Origin: an uncultured Lachnospiraceae bacterium
Lineage (GTDB): Bacteria; Bacillota_A; Clostridia; Lachnospirales; Lachnospiraceae
Length of the DNA stretch: 18,174 nucleotides
NCBI GenBank assembly: GCA_910587905.1
Contig: CAJUOF010000279.1
Coordinates: 1-18,174, forward strand
Reading direction: 5' to 3'
Positions 6,610 to 13,523 of this stretch are shown here, piece by piece. The first letter of the stretch is position 1. Each line of letters opens with the position of its first letter. A program made the translations under genes and the position numbers. Below the pieces are notes generated by a model. It did not search any database. It was not told the DNA's origin and was given only the letters and a program-made list of their open reading frames with translations.

Positions 6610-8156
6610 TAGCCGACCTCATTCTGGATCAGCTCGTCGATCACAGACATGCCGAGAAGCTCCACCGGGGCTTTGTCATCTGTCAAAAGATACGAGCCCC
6701 GCTCATACGTCGAAAGGCCGCCGGCCACCTTTTCCATCATGGCCCCGAGCTCCCCCTGCCCGGGCTCCAGGGCCGGCCGGTCAAGCCGCTCCGGGCCGCC
6801 CTCCTTCACGCAGGCAAACAGCTCCCGGTTGGTGGTGTGGGGCACCTCCACCGTGTAGACCTCCGGAAACACCGACGCGATGGTATCCGAGAGGTACTGA
6901 TTGATATTCCCCTCCTTCTCCGTATGCATGTTCATATTCACCACCATGACGCCGTCCTCCGTCAGATGGTCCCGCACCATGGAAAAAAATTCCTTCGAGG
7001 ACATCTGGAACGGGATCGTGATGTCCTGATAGGCATCCACCATGATCACGTCATACTTCTCCCGGTTCACATTCAGATAAGCCCGCCCGTCGTAGGTGGC
7101 CACCTCCACGGTCTTTGGCAGAGCGAAATATTCCCCGGCCAGATCCGTGATCTTCTGGTCGATCTCCACCCCCTCCACCGACGCATGGGAAAAATACCGG
7201 CCGCACTGGGCGGCAAAGGTTCCCGTCCCCATGCCCAGGATCAGGATCTTCGGCTCCTCCTTTTCCGGGACCCCCGCCATGACCGGGGCTGCCAGGGCAT
7301 AGTCATAGTACATTCCCGTCAGGCTCTCGTCCTTTTTCATGATGGACTGGACGCCGAACAGCACGTTGGTGGAAAGGATCACGCTGTCGTCCGTCTCCTT
7401 CACCTGCAGATAATTGTAGATGGACTCTCCCTCATAGAGAAGGTCCTCCTCCCAGAAGGCAAAGCTGTCAAAAAAGGCCGACACACTGCACCCCGCAAAC
7501 AGCAGTACGCAGACCGCGCTCTTCACCAGCCTCATCCTCGCACTGACAAAATAGGCCAGCCCGAGAAGAAGCAGAATACTGGAAAAAATCAGGAACGTCA
7601 CCGAGGTCCCCACCGCCGGAATGGTCACGAACGTGGGGAGAAAGGTGCCGATGATGCTCCCAATGGTGTTGAAGGCCCCCAGGGTGCCCACCACCTTCCC
7701 GCTGTCATCCAGACTGTCCACCGTATACTTGACCAGCGACGGCGTCACCGTCCCCAGCAGGAAAAGCGGAAACACAAAGATCACCATGCAGGTGAAAAAT
7801 GCCGCCCAGATCAGAAGATTGCTGCTCACCGTAAACACCAGAAGGGCCGAAATCCCGATGATGATGTACTTTCCCACCAGCGGAATGGCCGCGATCCAGA
7901 CGGCCGAAACCATCAGGCGGGCATAGAGCCTGTCCGGGTTGGGATTCTTGTCCGCCGTTCTCCCGCCCCAGATATTCCCCAGGGCCATGGCGATCATCAC
8001 CGTCCCGATGATGATCGTATAGACGATCTGGGACGAACTGAAATAAGGCGCCAGGAGCCGGCTTGCCGCCAGCTCCACGGCCATGACGGACATGCCCGCA
8101 AAAAATTCCGTCAGATACAGATAATACTTGTTCTTTAAAATCGTTCCGGTCTTCAT
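6555..8156 (-). CDS. Membrane-anchored spermidine-synthase-like (fused MFS/SpeE-type) protein
   Basis: A 533-residue protein with two parts. Residues 15-225 hold about six to seven hydrophobic segments with the family's start (YYLYLTEFFAGMSVMAVELAASR) and GGRTADKNPN. Residues 245-530 form a Rossmann methyltransferase/aminopropyltransferase-like domain: the nucleotide loop ILGMGTGTF at 306-314, acidic EGVEID at 328-333, TYDGRAYL at 354-361 and MVDAYQD at 372-378. Such fused proteins are often labelled spermidine synthase, but activity is rarely shown and no polyamine genes lie nearby, so I do not assign speE. Start choice: the promoter at 8218-8190 predicts transcription beginning near 8183, too close to the upstream ATG at 8180. 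ATG 8156-8154 has GATGGAG 8 nt upstream. The 3' end overlaps the AraC gene tail to tail by 55 bp. Confidence 0.85.
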   Translation of the reverse strand: MKTGTILKNKYYLYLTEFFAGMSVMAVELAASRLLAPYFSSSQIVYTIIIGTVMIAMALGNIWGGRTADKNPNPDRLYARLMVSAVWIAAIPLVGKYIIIGISALLVFTVSSNLLIWAAFFTCMVIFVFPLFLLGTVTPSLVKYTVDSLDDSGKVVGTLGAFNTIGSIIGTFLPTFVTIPAVGTSVTFLIFSSILLLLGLAYFVSARMRLVKSAVCVLLFAGCSVSAFFDSFAFWEEDLLYEGESIYNYLQVKETDDSVILSTNVLFGVQSIMKKDESLTGMYYDYALAAPVMAGVPEKEEPKILILGMGTGTFAAQCGRYFSHASVEGVEIDQKITDLAGEYFALPKTVEVATYDGRAYLNVNREKYDVIMVDAYQDITIPFQMSSKEFFSMVRDHLTEDGVMVVNMNMHTEKEGNINQYLSDTIASVFPEVYTVEVPHTTNRELFACVKEGGPERLDRPALEPGQGELGAMMEKVAGGLSTYERGSYLLTDDKAPVELLGMSVIDELIQNEVGYYREIFEEEGVSGLLDRL

Positions 8157-8189
8157 CTCAACGTCTCCATCCGTAAACATAATATCCCT

Positions 8190-8218
8190 ATTATACCTGT
8201 TCTGAACAGCAGGTTCAA
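8190..8218 (-). promoter_or_regulatory. Promoter of the spermidine-synthase-like gene with palindrome in the spacer
   Basis: Minus strand: TTGAAC (8218-8213), a 17-bp spacer and a perfect TATAAT (8195-8190). The spacer contains a perfect palindrome CTGTTC-T-GAACAG (plus strand, 8197-8209), well placed for a repressor. It is not the Gram-positive LexA box (GAAC-N4-GTTC has the arms in the other order). Confidence 0.75.
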
Positions 8219-8265
8219 GAGCAGATTTTTCACTTGAACCGATTGCCAAAAGAAAGGGCGAACCA

Positions 8266-8294
8266 TTGACGCCATTCCGTTCATACCATATAAT
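8266..8294 (+). promoter_or_regulatory. Near-consensus sigma-A promoter for the small ORF and Crp/Fnr gene
   Basis: TTGACG (8266-8271), 17-bp spacer, TATAAT (8289-8294): 11 of 12 consensus bases. Transcription would start near 8301, leaving a leader of about 80 nt before the small ORF. It is divergent from the promoter at 8190-8218, the two -35 boxes being 47 bp apart. No Crp-like palindrome is seen here, so strong constitutive transcription is likely. Confidence 0.75.
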
Positions 8295-8379
8295 AATACC
8301 AAAATCTCGCCGTAACCCTGGAATGCCCCACCATCTACCGAACGATGCGGCAAGCCCCACAACGAAAGGAGTCCACCAC

Positions 8380-8475
8380 ATGCCTGATACGATAGACAAA
8401 ATCAAGGAAACGGCCGTTCCGACCGCCATTCGCTTTGGTCCAGATACACTCAGCCTTTTCGGAGAACGTCCATGA
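8380..8475 (+). CDS. 31-residue small ORF coupled to the Crp/Fnr regulator
   Basis: ATG 8380 is preceded by AAAGGAG at an 8-nt spacing, better than the site of the regulator gene that follows. It encodes 31 residues starting MPDTIDKIKETAVPTAIRF and ending LSLFGERP, with no cysteine, signal peptide or membrane segment. Its TGA overlaps the ATG of the Crp/Fnr gene as ATGA (8472-8475), so ribosomes finishing it could initiate the regulator. It lies downstream of a near-consensus promoter. It may be a leader peptide that sets regulator translation or a small protein in its own right. I recognise no family, and the short length leaves room for chance, although the strong site plus exact stop/start overlap argue for real translation. 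Confidence 0.5.
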   Translation: MPDTIDKIKETAVPTAIRFGPDTLSLFGERP

Positions 8476-9134
8476 ACCGCCAACTCGACCTCCTCGCAGA
8501 CTGCAGGCCGGAGACAAAAAACATCTTCCTGGCACAGGGGACGGCCGTCACCTGCCCCAAGGGACACCTCTGCCTCCGGGCCGGAGAAGATAACCACAGT
8601 CTCTACTTTCTTTTAAACGGCAAAGTAATCATCTACAACCTGACGAAAAACGGAGGCCGGAAAATACTGTTCGTCCTGGGGAACGGTCATCTTGCCAACG
8701 AGAGCATAACTCAGGAATACAACAGCGTTTTCTGCGAAACCTTAGAGCCTTGCCACCTGTTTAAAATCCAAAGAAAAGTCTTTCTGACCCTCATGGAACA
8801 GGATTTCGCTCTGGCCCGCACCCTGCTGGCCTACCAGGAACAAAAAATCCGACGGCTGGAATACCAGTTGAAAAATACTGTTGGGAACGTCTACCTGGAG
8901 CGGAAGCTGGCCTCCAAACTCTGGAAACTGGCCAGAGACTTCGGCGTGCCCTCCCAAAATGGAATTCTCATCGACATGGACTTAACCGTCACCTTCCTGG
9001 CCGACCTCCTGGGAGCACCCAGAGAGAACACCTCCAGGGCCTGCCGGAAGCTTTGCGGTCTCGGCCTGATCCATATGGAGAAAAAAAAGATCACCATCCC
9101 CGACCCGGAACAACTGAAACTTTGGAACAGATAA
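8472..9134 (+). CDS. Crp/Fnr family transcriptional regulator next to asrABC
   Basis: A 220-residue regulator of the cyclic-nucleotide-receptor-fold family. The N-terminal beta-roll spans about 18-110 (LCLRAGEDNHSLYFLLNGKV, LFVLGNGHLANES). A long dimerisation helix spans about 110-137, and the C-terminal winged helix covers about 140-212, with the recognition region TFLADLLGAPRENTSRACRK at 174-193 and wing MEKKKITI. The helix resembles the Fnr-type SR-TSRA-RK pattern. Five N-terminal cysteines (11, 28, 34, 88, 94) leave an Fe-S or redox sensor possible, but the spacing is not that of E. coli Fnr. Start ATG 8472 has CGGAG 7 nt upstream and overlaps the small ORF stop. A GTGA-N6-TCAC palindrome lies between this gene and asrA, so it most likely activates asrABC. 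Effector unknown: sulfite, redox state or NO are candidates by context. Confidence 0.88.
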   Translation: MNRQLDLLADCRPETKNIFLAQGTAVTCPKGHLCLRAGEDNHSLYFLLNGKVIIYNLTKNGGRKILFVLGNGHLANESITQEYNSVFCETLEPCHLFKIQRKVFLTLMEQDFALARTLLAYQEQKIRRLEYQLKNTVGNVYLERKLASKLWKLARDFGVPSQNGILIDMDLTVTFLADLLGAPRENTSRACRKLCGLGLIHMEKKKITIPDPEQLKLWNR

Positions 9135-9158
9135 AACTCTGAAACAGATAAAATCCCA

Positions 9159-9188
9159 TTCCGTGACAAACGTCACGGAAATTTTTTT
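9159..9188 (+). terminator. Perfect 9-bp hairpin plus T7 after the Crp/Fnr gene (terminator and/or operator)
   Basis: TTCCGTGAC-AAAC-GTCACGGAA (9159-9180) forms a perfect 9-bp stem with a 4-nt loop and is followed by A and seven T (9182-9188), the form of an intrinsic terminator 24 nt past the regulator stop. The same palindrome also reads CGTGA-N6-TCACG, the Crp-family operator pattern. The two roles are compatible: the regulator transcript would stop here and asrA would start from its own promoter. Confidence 0.7.
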
Positions 9189-9204
9189 CTCTTTCCGGTA
9201 AACT
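9163..9204 (+). promoter_or_regulatory. asrABC promoter with Crp/Fnr-type operator at about -41.5
   Basis: The operator GTGAC-AAAC-GTCAC (9163-9176) is centred at 9169.5. A -10-like TAAACT lies at 9199-9204 (4 of 6 bases). Starting transcription 7 nt after it, at about 9211, puts the operator centre at -41.5, the class II position for Crp/Fnr activators. The hexamer 17 bp upstream (CGGAAA) is a poor -35, as in activator-dependent promoters. The start site is predicted, not measured. Confidence 0.55.
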
Positions 9205-9232
9205 GAAAAAAAGCCATACAGGAGGAAAGCCA

Positions 9233-10246
9233 ATGGGATACCAGATGCCAAGAACAGACGCCGACCGGCTGTTCCAGCGACTCAGCGAGCACTATCACAT
9301 CCTTGCGCCGAAAGTCTTTGCCGGAGAAGGATGCTACTCCGACACCGACGTGGTCCGCTACGGAACCGTCCGCTCCCTGTCTGAGATCGAATTCGAAAAA
9401 AAATCAGACTACTCCTTCAAGGAAGCCCTGCTCCCCGTCAACGAAACCCTGTTTTACTTCACCGAGGACCAGACCGCGATCCCCTCCCTCCCGGAGAAAA
9501 AACGGCTGGTCTTCCTCCGAAGCTGTGACCTTCACGCCCTGAAACGCCTGGACGCCATCTACCTGGAAAGCGGGAACGAGGACCCTTACTACAAACGCCT
9601 GCAGGATCAGACCCGTTTCGTCCTCATGGGATGCCCGAAAACCTGCGACACCGGCTTTTGCGTCTCCATGGGAACCAACCAAACCGATGCCTATGACCTC
9701 TATCTGAAAGTGACCGAAGACGCCGTCTTCGCCGACTGCAGGCACCCGGAGCTGGAGGCATTCCTTCAGGATTATGCAGGGACAGACGGAGCCGTCCCCT
9801 GCCCGGTGACGCCGGAATACATAGAGACCAACAAAGAGAGCGTCACCCTCCCCTCCTCCCTCCCCGAGGACATTCATGCCCATCCCCTTTGGGAAAGCTA
9901 CGGGAGCCGCTGCATCGGGTGCGGTCGCTGCAACTTCGTCTGCCCCACCTGCACCTGCTTCACCATGCAGGACATCCATTACAAAGACAACGAAAACGTG
10001 GGGGAACGGAGACGAGTCTGGGCCTCCTGCCAGGTGGACGGCTACACCGATGTGGCCGGGGGCGGAAGCTTTCGCCAAAGCCAGGCAGATCGGCTCCGCT
10101 TCAAGGTGCTCCACAAGATAAGTGACTTCCAAAAGCGCTTCGGCTTCCAAATGTGCGTGGGCTGCGGCCGCTGCGAAGCCGTCTGCCCCGAATACATCTC
10201 CTACGTCAACATCCTGAACACCCTTGCAAAGGAGGTTGCCCAATGA
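9233..10246 (+). CDS. asrA: Anaerobic sulfite reductase subunit A
   Basis: AsrA (337 residues) is the iron-sulfur electron-transfer subunit of the cytosolic NADH-dependent sulfite reductase that makes sulfide from sulfite. Two [4Fe-4S] ferredoxin motifs are at the C-terminal end: Cys227, 230, 233, 237 (CIGCGRCNFVCP) and Cys308, 311, 314, 318 (CVGCGRCEAVCP). Upstream is the family's cysteine-containing domain (FLRSCDLHALKRLD at 95-108, GCPKTCDTGFC at 133-143), shared with hydrogenase beta-subunit-like proteins. Length is normal. Start ATG 9233 has AGGAGG 8 nt upstream. First gene of the operon, coupled to asrB by ATGA; expression probably depends on the Crp/Fnr-type site upstream. Confidence 0.96.
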   Translation: MGYQMPRTDADRLFQRLSEHYHILAPKVFAGEGCYSDTDVVRYGTVRSLSEIEFEKKSDYSFKEALLPVNETLFYFTEDQTAIPSLPEKKRLVFLRSCDLHALKRLDAIYLESGNEDPYYKRLQDQTRFVLMGCPKTCDTGFCVSMGTNQTDAYDLYLKVTEDAVFADCRHPELEAFLQDYAGTDGAVPCPVTPEYIETNKESVTLPSSLPEDIHAHPLWESYGSRCIGCGRCNFVCPTCTCFTMQDIHYKDNENVGERRRVWASCQVDGYTDVAGGGSFRQSQADRLRFKVLHKISDFQKRFGFQMCVGCGRCEAVCPEYISYVNILNTLAKEVAQ

Positions 10247-11034
10247 ACAATCCATATCTTCCGTTTCCCTCCCGGGTACAAGAAGTCATCCGCCACACCG
10301 ACATTGAATACACCTTCCGCATGAGCTATTCCGGCCCCGTGCGGCCCGGGCAATTCTTCGAGGTCTCCATCCCCAAATACGGCGAAGCCCCCATCTCCGT
10401 CAGCGGCATCGGCTCGGACTTTGTGGATCTCACCATCCGCCGGGTCGGCGCCGTGACAAACCAGATTTTTGAACATTACAGAGGGAGCACTCTGCTCATA
10501 CGAGGTCCCTACGGCAATGGCTTTCGGACCGAGGATTACGACGGAAAGGAGCTGTTCGTGATTGCCGGCGGCACCGGCCTCTCTCCGGTGAAAGGCATTG
10601 TCGACCATTATTCCGCCCATCCCAGGCAAATCCAGGGAATGACCCTGGTCGCCGGCTTCAAAACCCCCGCAGACATCCTCTTTCGGGAGGACTTCGACCG
10701 GTGGGAACAGGCCATGACCGTCATCCGCACCGTGGACACAGCCCCCGAAGACTATGAAGGCCCCGTGGGACTGGTGACCAAATATATTCCCGAGCTTTCC
10801 GTCTCAGACCCCGCCCAGGCCGTCTTCCTCATTGTCGGCCCGCCCGCCATGATGAAATTCACCGTGGCCGAAGTCTTGAAACGAGACATCCCCGAAGAAA
10901 ACATCTGGATATCCCAGGAACGGAAAATGTGCTGCGGCCTCGGGAAATGCGGCCACTGCCGGATCGGCTCCGCCTATGTCTGTCTGGACGGCCCCGTGTT
11001 CCGCTACGATGAAGGAAAAACACTGGTCGATTAG
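10243..11034 (+). CDS. asrB: Anaerobic sulfite reductase subunit B (FAD/NAD-binding)
   Basis: AsrB (263 residues) takes electrons from NADH and passes them to AsrA/AsrC. It is a ferredoxin-reductase-type flavoprotein: a beta-barrel FAD domain (about 8-95, with RPGQFFEVSI and RGPYGNGF), then a nucleotide-binding domain (about 100-225, with AGGTGLSPVKGIV and VGPPAMMKF). The C-terminal cysteine motif Cys231, 236, 239, 247 (CGLGKCGHCRIGSAYVC) is the [2Fe-2S] site seen in dihydroorotate-dehydrogenase electron-transfer subunits. The chosen start is ATG 10243, which overlaps the asrA stop as ATGA and has AGGAGG 7-8 nt upstream; the frame is open further upstream inside asrA but that is not used. The stop overlaps the ribosome binding site of asrC. 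Confidence 0.96.
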   Translation: MNNPYLPFPSRVQEVIRHTDIEYTFRMSYSGPVRPGQFFEVSIPKYGEAPISVSGIGSDFVDLTIRRVGAVTNQIFEHYRGSTLLIRGPYGNGFRTEDYDGKELFVIAGGTGLSPVKGIVDHYSAHPRQIQGMTLVAGFKTPADILFREDFDRWEQAMTVIRTVDTAPEDYEGPVGLVTKYIPELSVSDPAQAVFLIVGPPAMMKFTVAEVLKRDIPEENIWISQERKMCCGLGKCGHCRIGSAYVCLDGPVFRYDEGKTLVD

Positions 11035-11045
11035 GAGGTATACCC

Positions 11046-12017
11046 ATGAGTTTAGATATCAACACCAAAAAAGCGAAGAAAAACGCATACCGAATCAGCA
11101 AGGAACGGGGAATCGGCGCCTCCAGAATCCGTGTGCCGGGCGGTTACCTGAAAGCCGAAATCCTCGGCATGGTCCAAGAGATCGCCGAGACCTACGGAAA
11201 CGGTGTCGTCCATCTGACCACCAGGCAGGGCTTCGAGATCGAAGGCATCCGCTTAGAAGACATGGACGCCATCAACCAGATGCTCCAGCCCATCATTGAG
11301 CTCCTGGACATCAACCAGACCGAGAAGGGCTGCGGCTACCCCGCCTCCGGCACCAGGAACGTGAGCGCCTGCATTGGAAACAACGTCTGCCCCTTTGCCA
11401 ACTACAATACGGCAGACTTCGCAAAAAAAATCGAAAAAGCCATCTTCCCCAACGATCTCCACTTCAAGATCGCCCTGACCGGCTGCCCCAACGACTGCGC
11501 CAAAGTCCGCCTCCACGACTTCGGCATCATCGGGATGACCTTGCCCCAGTACGATCCTAGCCGCTGCGTGGCCTGCAAAGCCTGCATCAAAGGCTGCAAG
11601 AGCCTTTCCGTGAACGCCCTGCGCATGGAAAATTATAAGATCGTCCGGGATGCGGAGAAATGCATCGGATGTGGCGTCTGCATCACCAAATGCCCCACCA
11701 GGGCCTTCACCAGAAGCCAGAAAAAATATTATCGGCTCACCCTCATGGGACGGACCGGGAAGCGCAATCCCCGCCTGGGAAAGGACTTCCTTCTCTGGGC
11801 CGACGAAGACAGCATTCTGAAAATCATCCTCAACACCTACCGCTTCGTGAAAGCCCACATTGACCCCAACGCCCCCGGCGGCAAAGAACACGTCGGCTAC
11901 ATCATCGACCGGACCGGCTTCGAGGAATACAAAAAGTGGGCCCTGGAGGGCGTCGAGCTCATGCCGGAAACCATCGTGAACCGGTGCATCTACTGGGACG
12001 GCATCCATTACGACTGA
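11046..12017 (+). CDS. asrC: Anaerobic sulfite reductase subunit C (siroheme catalytic subunit)
   Basis: AsrC (323 residues) carries the coupled siroheme/[4Fe-4S] centre that reduces sulfite to sulfide with six electrons. The siroheme-cluster cysteines are in the family order: Cys109-x5-Cys115 (SACIGNNVCPF) and Cys147-x3-Cys151 (TGCPNDCAK). A ferredoxin domain inserted after them has two clusters: Cys174, 177, 180, 184 and Cys206, 209, 212, 216. The N-terminal ferredoxin-like half-domain contains HLTTRQGFEIEGI. All needed cysteines are present, so an active enzyme is expected. Start ATG 11046 has AGGAGG overlapping the asrB stop. Last gene of the operon; a long hairpin follows 14 nt downstream. 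No sulfonate-cleaving or sulfite-transport gene is in the window, so the sulfite source is unknown. Confidence 0.96.
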   Translation: MSLDINTKKAKKNAYRISKERGIGASRIRVPGGYLKAEILGMVQEIAETYGNGVVHLTTRQGFEIEGIRLEDMDAINQMLQPIIELLDINQTEKGCGYPASGTRNVSACIGNNVCPFANYNTADFAKKIEKAIFPNDLHFKIALTGCPNDCAKVRLHDFGIIGMTLPQYDPSRCVACKACIKGCKSLSVNALRMENYKIVRDAEKCIGCGVCITKCPTRAFTRSQKKYYRLTLMGRTGKRNPRLGKDFLLWADEDSILKIILNTYRFVKAHIDPNAPGGKEHVGYIIDRTGFEEYKKWALEGVELMPETIVNRCIYWDGIHYD

Positions 12018-12030
12018 CCGCATCACTGAA

Positions 12031-12080
12031 ATCACAGCCGTGATTACGGTTGCAATGACAACCGTGATCATGGCTGTGAT
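12031..12080. repeat. 22-bp-stem hairpin between asrC and the convergent MFS gene
   Basis: Arms 12031-12052 and 12059-12080 pair over all 22 positions, with only two G-U pairs, around the 6-nt loop CAATGA. The arms start ATCACAGCC and end GGCTGTGAT. There is no T-run on either side, so it is not a standard intrinsic terminator. It lies between two convergent 3' ends and may stabilise or block both transcripts. Confidence 0.7.
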
Positions 12081-12103
12081 GATAGCTGAGCCCTCGGGGG
12101 AAT

Positions 12104-13378
12104 TCAGACCTTTCCCGAAGGGCAAAACTCCCGAAAAACTTTTCTCGTAAAGACCGCCACCAAAAAAGAACAGACTCCGGAAAACAGGACCACTACAAAC
12201 GAAAGTCCTTCCAACGCTTCAAACAAAAATCCGTACAGCCCGCTCCCCAAAGGCTGGGCGCACATGCTGACGGCCATGATCAGGGCAATGACCTTCCCCA
12301 CCAGCGCAGGCGGCGTCTCCGCCTGCACAAAAGACATGATCTGCACTGTGAACATGGTGGCAGACAGCACGACCACAAAGCTGCAGACCGCAATCACCAG
12401 AAAAATCGCCATCGCCGAAGAAAGGAAGCACAGCGCCCCCGCAATGGGAAAGACGCCGGCCCCGCAGATCATCAAAAGCCGCCCCGCCTTTCCGATTTCC
12501 AGACGCCTCCCAAAGATCCCCACCAGAATCCCACCGGCAAGGCCGCCCGCCGCCAAACTGCCCTGGGCGAAGCCGCAGAGCCGGTTCGCCAGAGCAGGCT
12601 CCAAAAGAAGCACCTCCGTCACCAGATAGGGAATCCCCACCATCAGCATGGCAGACAAAAACAGATTTAGCCCAAAAGCCGCCAAAATCGCCTTCCCCAC
12701 CATGGGTTTCTCCTTCCGCATAAAGCGAAAACTCTCCGAAAAATCCCGCCGGACCATCTCCAAAAAAGCACCGTTCCTCACCCGCTTTTCCTGAGGAATC
12801 CGAATAAAACACTCCATGACAGCCGACAAAAAGAAACAGGCCACACAGAGGATCAACACCGGTCGAAGGCCATAGGCACTGTACAAAATCCCCCCGAGCA
12901 CCGGACCGAGAAGCGAAGCCAGAGAATTCACCACATTGATGACCGAATTGCCCGCCATCAAATGCTCCCGCCCCAAAAGAGCCGGCACACTGGCCTGCAC
13001 CGCCGGCTGATAAGCCCCGGCAATGCCGTATAGGACCATCAACGTCACCGTCAAAAGCACCACCAGGCCATCCCCCGAAGAAAGCCCGCCGGACGAAGAC
13101 AAAACAAAAAAGACAAATAACACCGCCGCCGTGAAAAAATCCAGCGCCACCATGATGTTCCGCTTGTTGACCCGGTCCGCAATCATCCCGCCAAAGGGCG
13201 AGAGAATGACCGCCGGCAGAAAGGCACAGGCCGTCACCATCCCATAAAGCGCCGCCGACCCGGTCAGGTTGAGCAGATACAGCGGCAGGGCAAACCGAAT
13301 GGCCGCATTGCCAAACAGAGACACGATCTGCCCCGCCACCACCAGCAAAAAATCTTTCGAAAACAACTTCCTTTCCAT
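12104..13378 (-). CDS. MFS transporter, probable drug/multi-substrate exporter
   Basis: A 424-residue major facilitator with about 12 hydrophobic segments. It belongs to the MFS_3/enterobactin-exporter-like group common in Firmicutes: early FLLVVAGQIVSLFGNAAIRFA, the loop 2-3 motif GGMIADRVNKRNIM, and a central charged loop (about 190-225, RIPQEKRVRNG). Start ATG 13378-13376 has GGAGG 8 nt upstream. The frame is open for 74 more codons but that stretch reads unlike a transporter and overlaps the terminator of the tetR transcript. Just upstream of tetR's end lies a site with the same half-sites as the tetR operator, so the exporter is probably induced when the TetR protein binds a ligand. Substrate unknown. 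Confidence 0.9.
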   Translation of the reverse strand: MERKLFSKDFLLVVAGQIVSLFGNAAIRFALPLYLLNLTGSAALYGMVTACAFLPAVILSPFGGMIADRVNKRNIMVALDFFTAAVLFVFFVLSSSGGLSSGDGLVVLLTVTLMVLYGIAGAYQPAVQASVPALLGREHLMAGNSVINVVNSLASLLGPVLGGILYSAYGLRPVLILCVACFFLSAVMECFIRIPQEKRVRNGAFLEMVRRDFSESFRFMRKEKPMVGKAILAAFGLNLFLSAMLMVGIPYLVTEVLLLEPALANRLCGFAQGSLAAGGLAGGILVGIFGRRLEIGKAGRLLMICGAGVFPIAGALCFLSSAMAIFLVIAVCSFVVVLSATMFTVQIMSFVQAETPPALVGKVIALIMAVSMCAQPLGSGLYGFLFEALEGLSFVVVLFSGVCSFLVAVFTRKVFREFCPSGKV

Positions 13379-13439
13379 CCCTAAAGCCTCCAATCGTTCA
13401 AGTTCCGGCCTCCATCTCGTCAAACATCGGTCCGACAAG

Positions 13440-13467
13440 TACCGACCAACGGTATGTATTGTCTCAA
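13440..13467 (-). promoter_or_regulatory. Candidate TetR operator and -35 box upstream of the MFS gene
   Basis: Plus strand TACCG-ACCAA-CGGTA (13440-13454), extending to CGGTATGT at 13450-13457, shares half-sites with the tetR operators. On the minus strand TTGAGA (13467-13462) is a good -35 box whose spacer would hold this site, mirroring the tetR promoter. The matching -10 (near GGTACT) is weak. Confidence 0.5.
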
Positions 13468-13494
13468 AAAAATCTGCCCCGTTTCCGGGACAGA
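13466..13494 (-). terminator. Rho-independent terminator after tetR
   Basis: Minus strand stem TCTGTCCC / GGGGCAGA (8 bp, one G-U) with loop GGAAAC, followed by seven T (13472-13466). It lies 30 nt past the tetR stop and separates tetR from the MFS gene, implying the exporter has its own promoter. Confidence 0.75.
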
Positions 13495-13523
13495 AACTTC
13501 CCTGGGTCAAAGACCTCCCCGGC

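Noticed and set aside
6348..8138. 596-codon open frame on the plus strand over the spermidine-synthase-like gene
   Set aside because: His/Arg/Pro-rich translation with no domain, antisense to a gene with clear membrane and nucleotide-binding motifs.
8157..8180. Upstream ATG at 8180 as start of the spermidine-synthase-like gene
   Set aside because: It lies only a few bases after the predicted transcription start, leaving no room for a ribosome binding site; ATG 8156 has one.
8195..8212. LexA/SOS box at the spermidine-synthase-like promoter
   Set aside because: The Gram-positive LexA box is GAAC-N4-GTTC; here the arms are in the opposite order (GTTC ... GAAC).
9404..12125. Long open frames (283 and 290 codons) on the minus strand across asrA and asrC
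   Set aside because: Val/Gly/Ala-rich antisense shadows produced by third-position C/G bias; asrA and asrC are certain.
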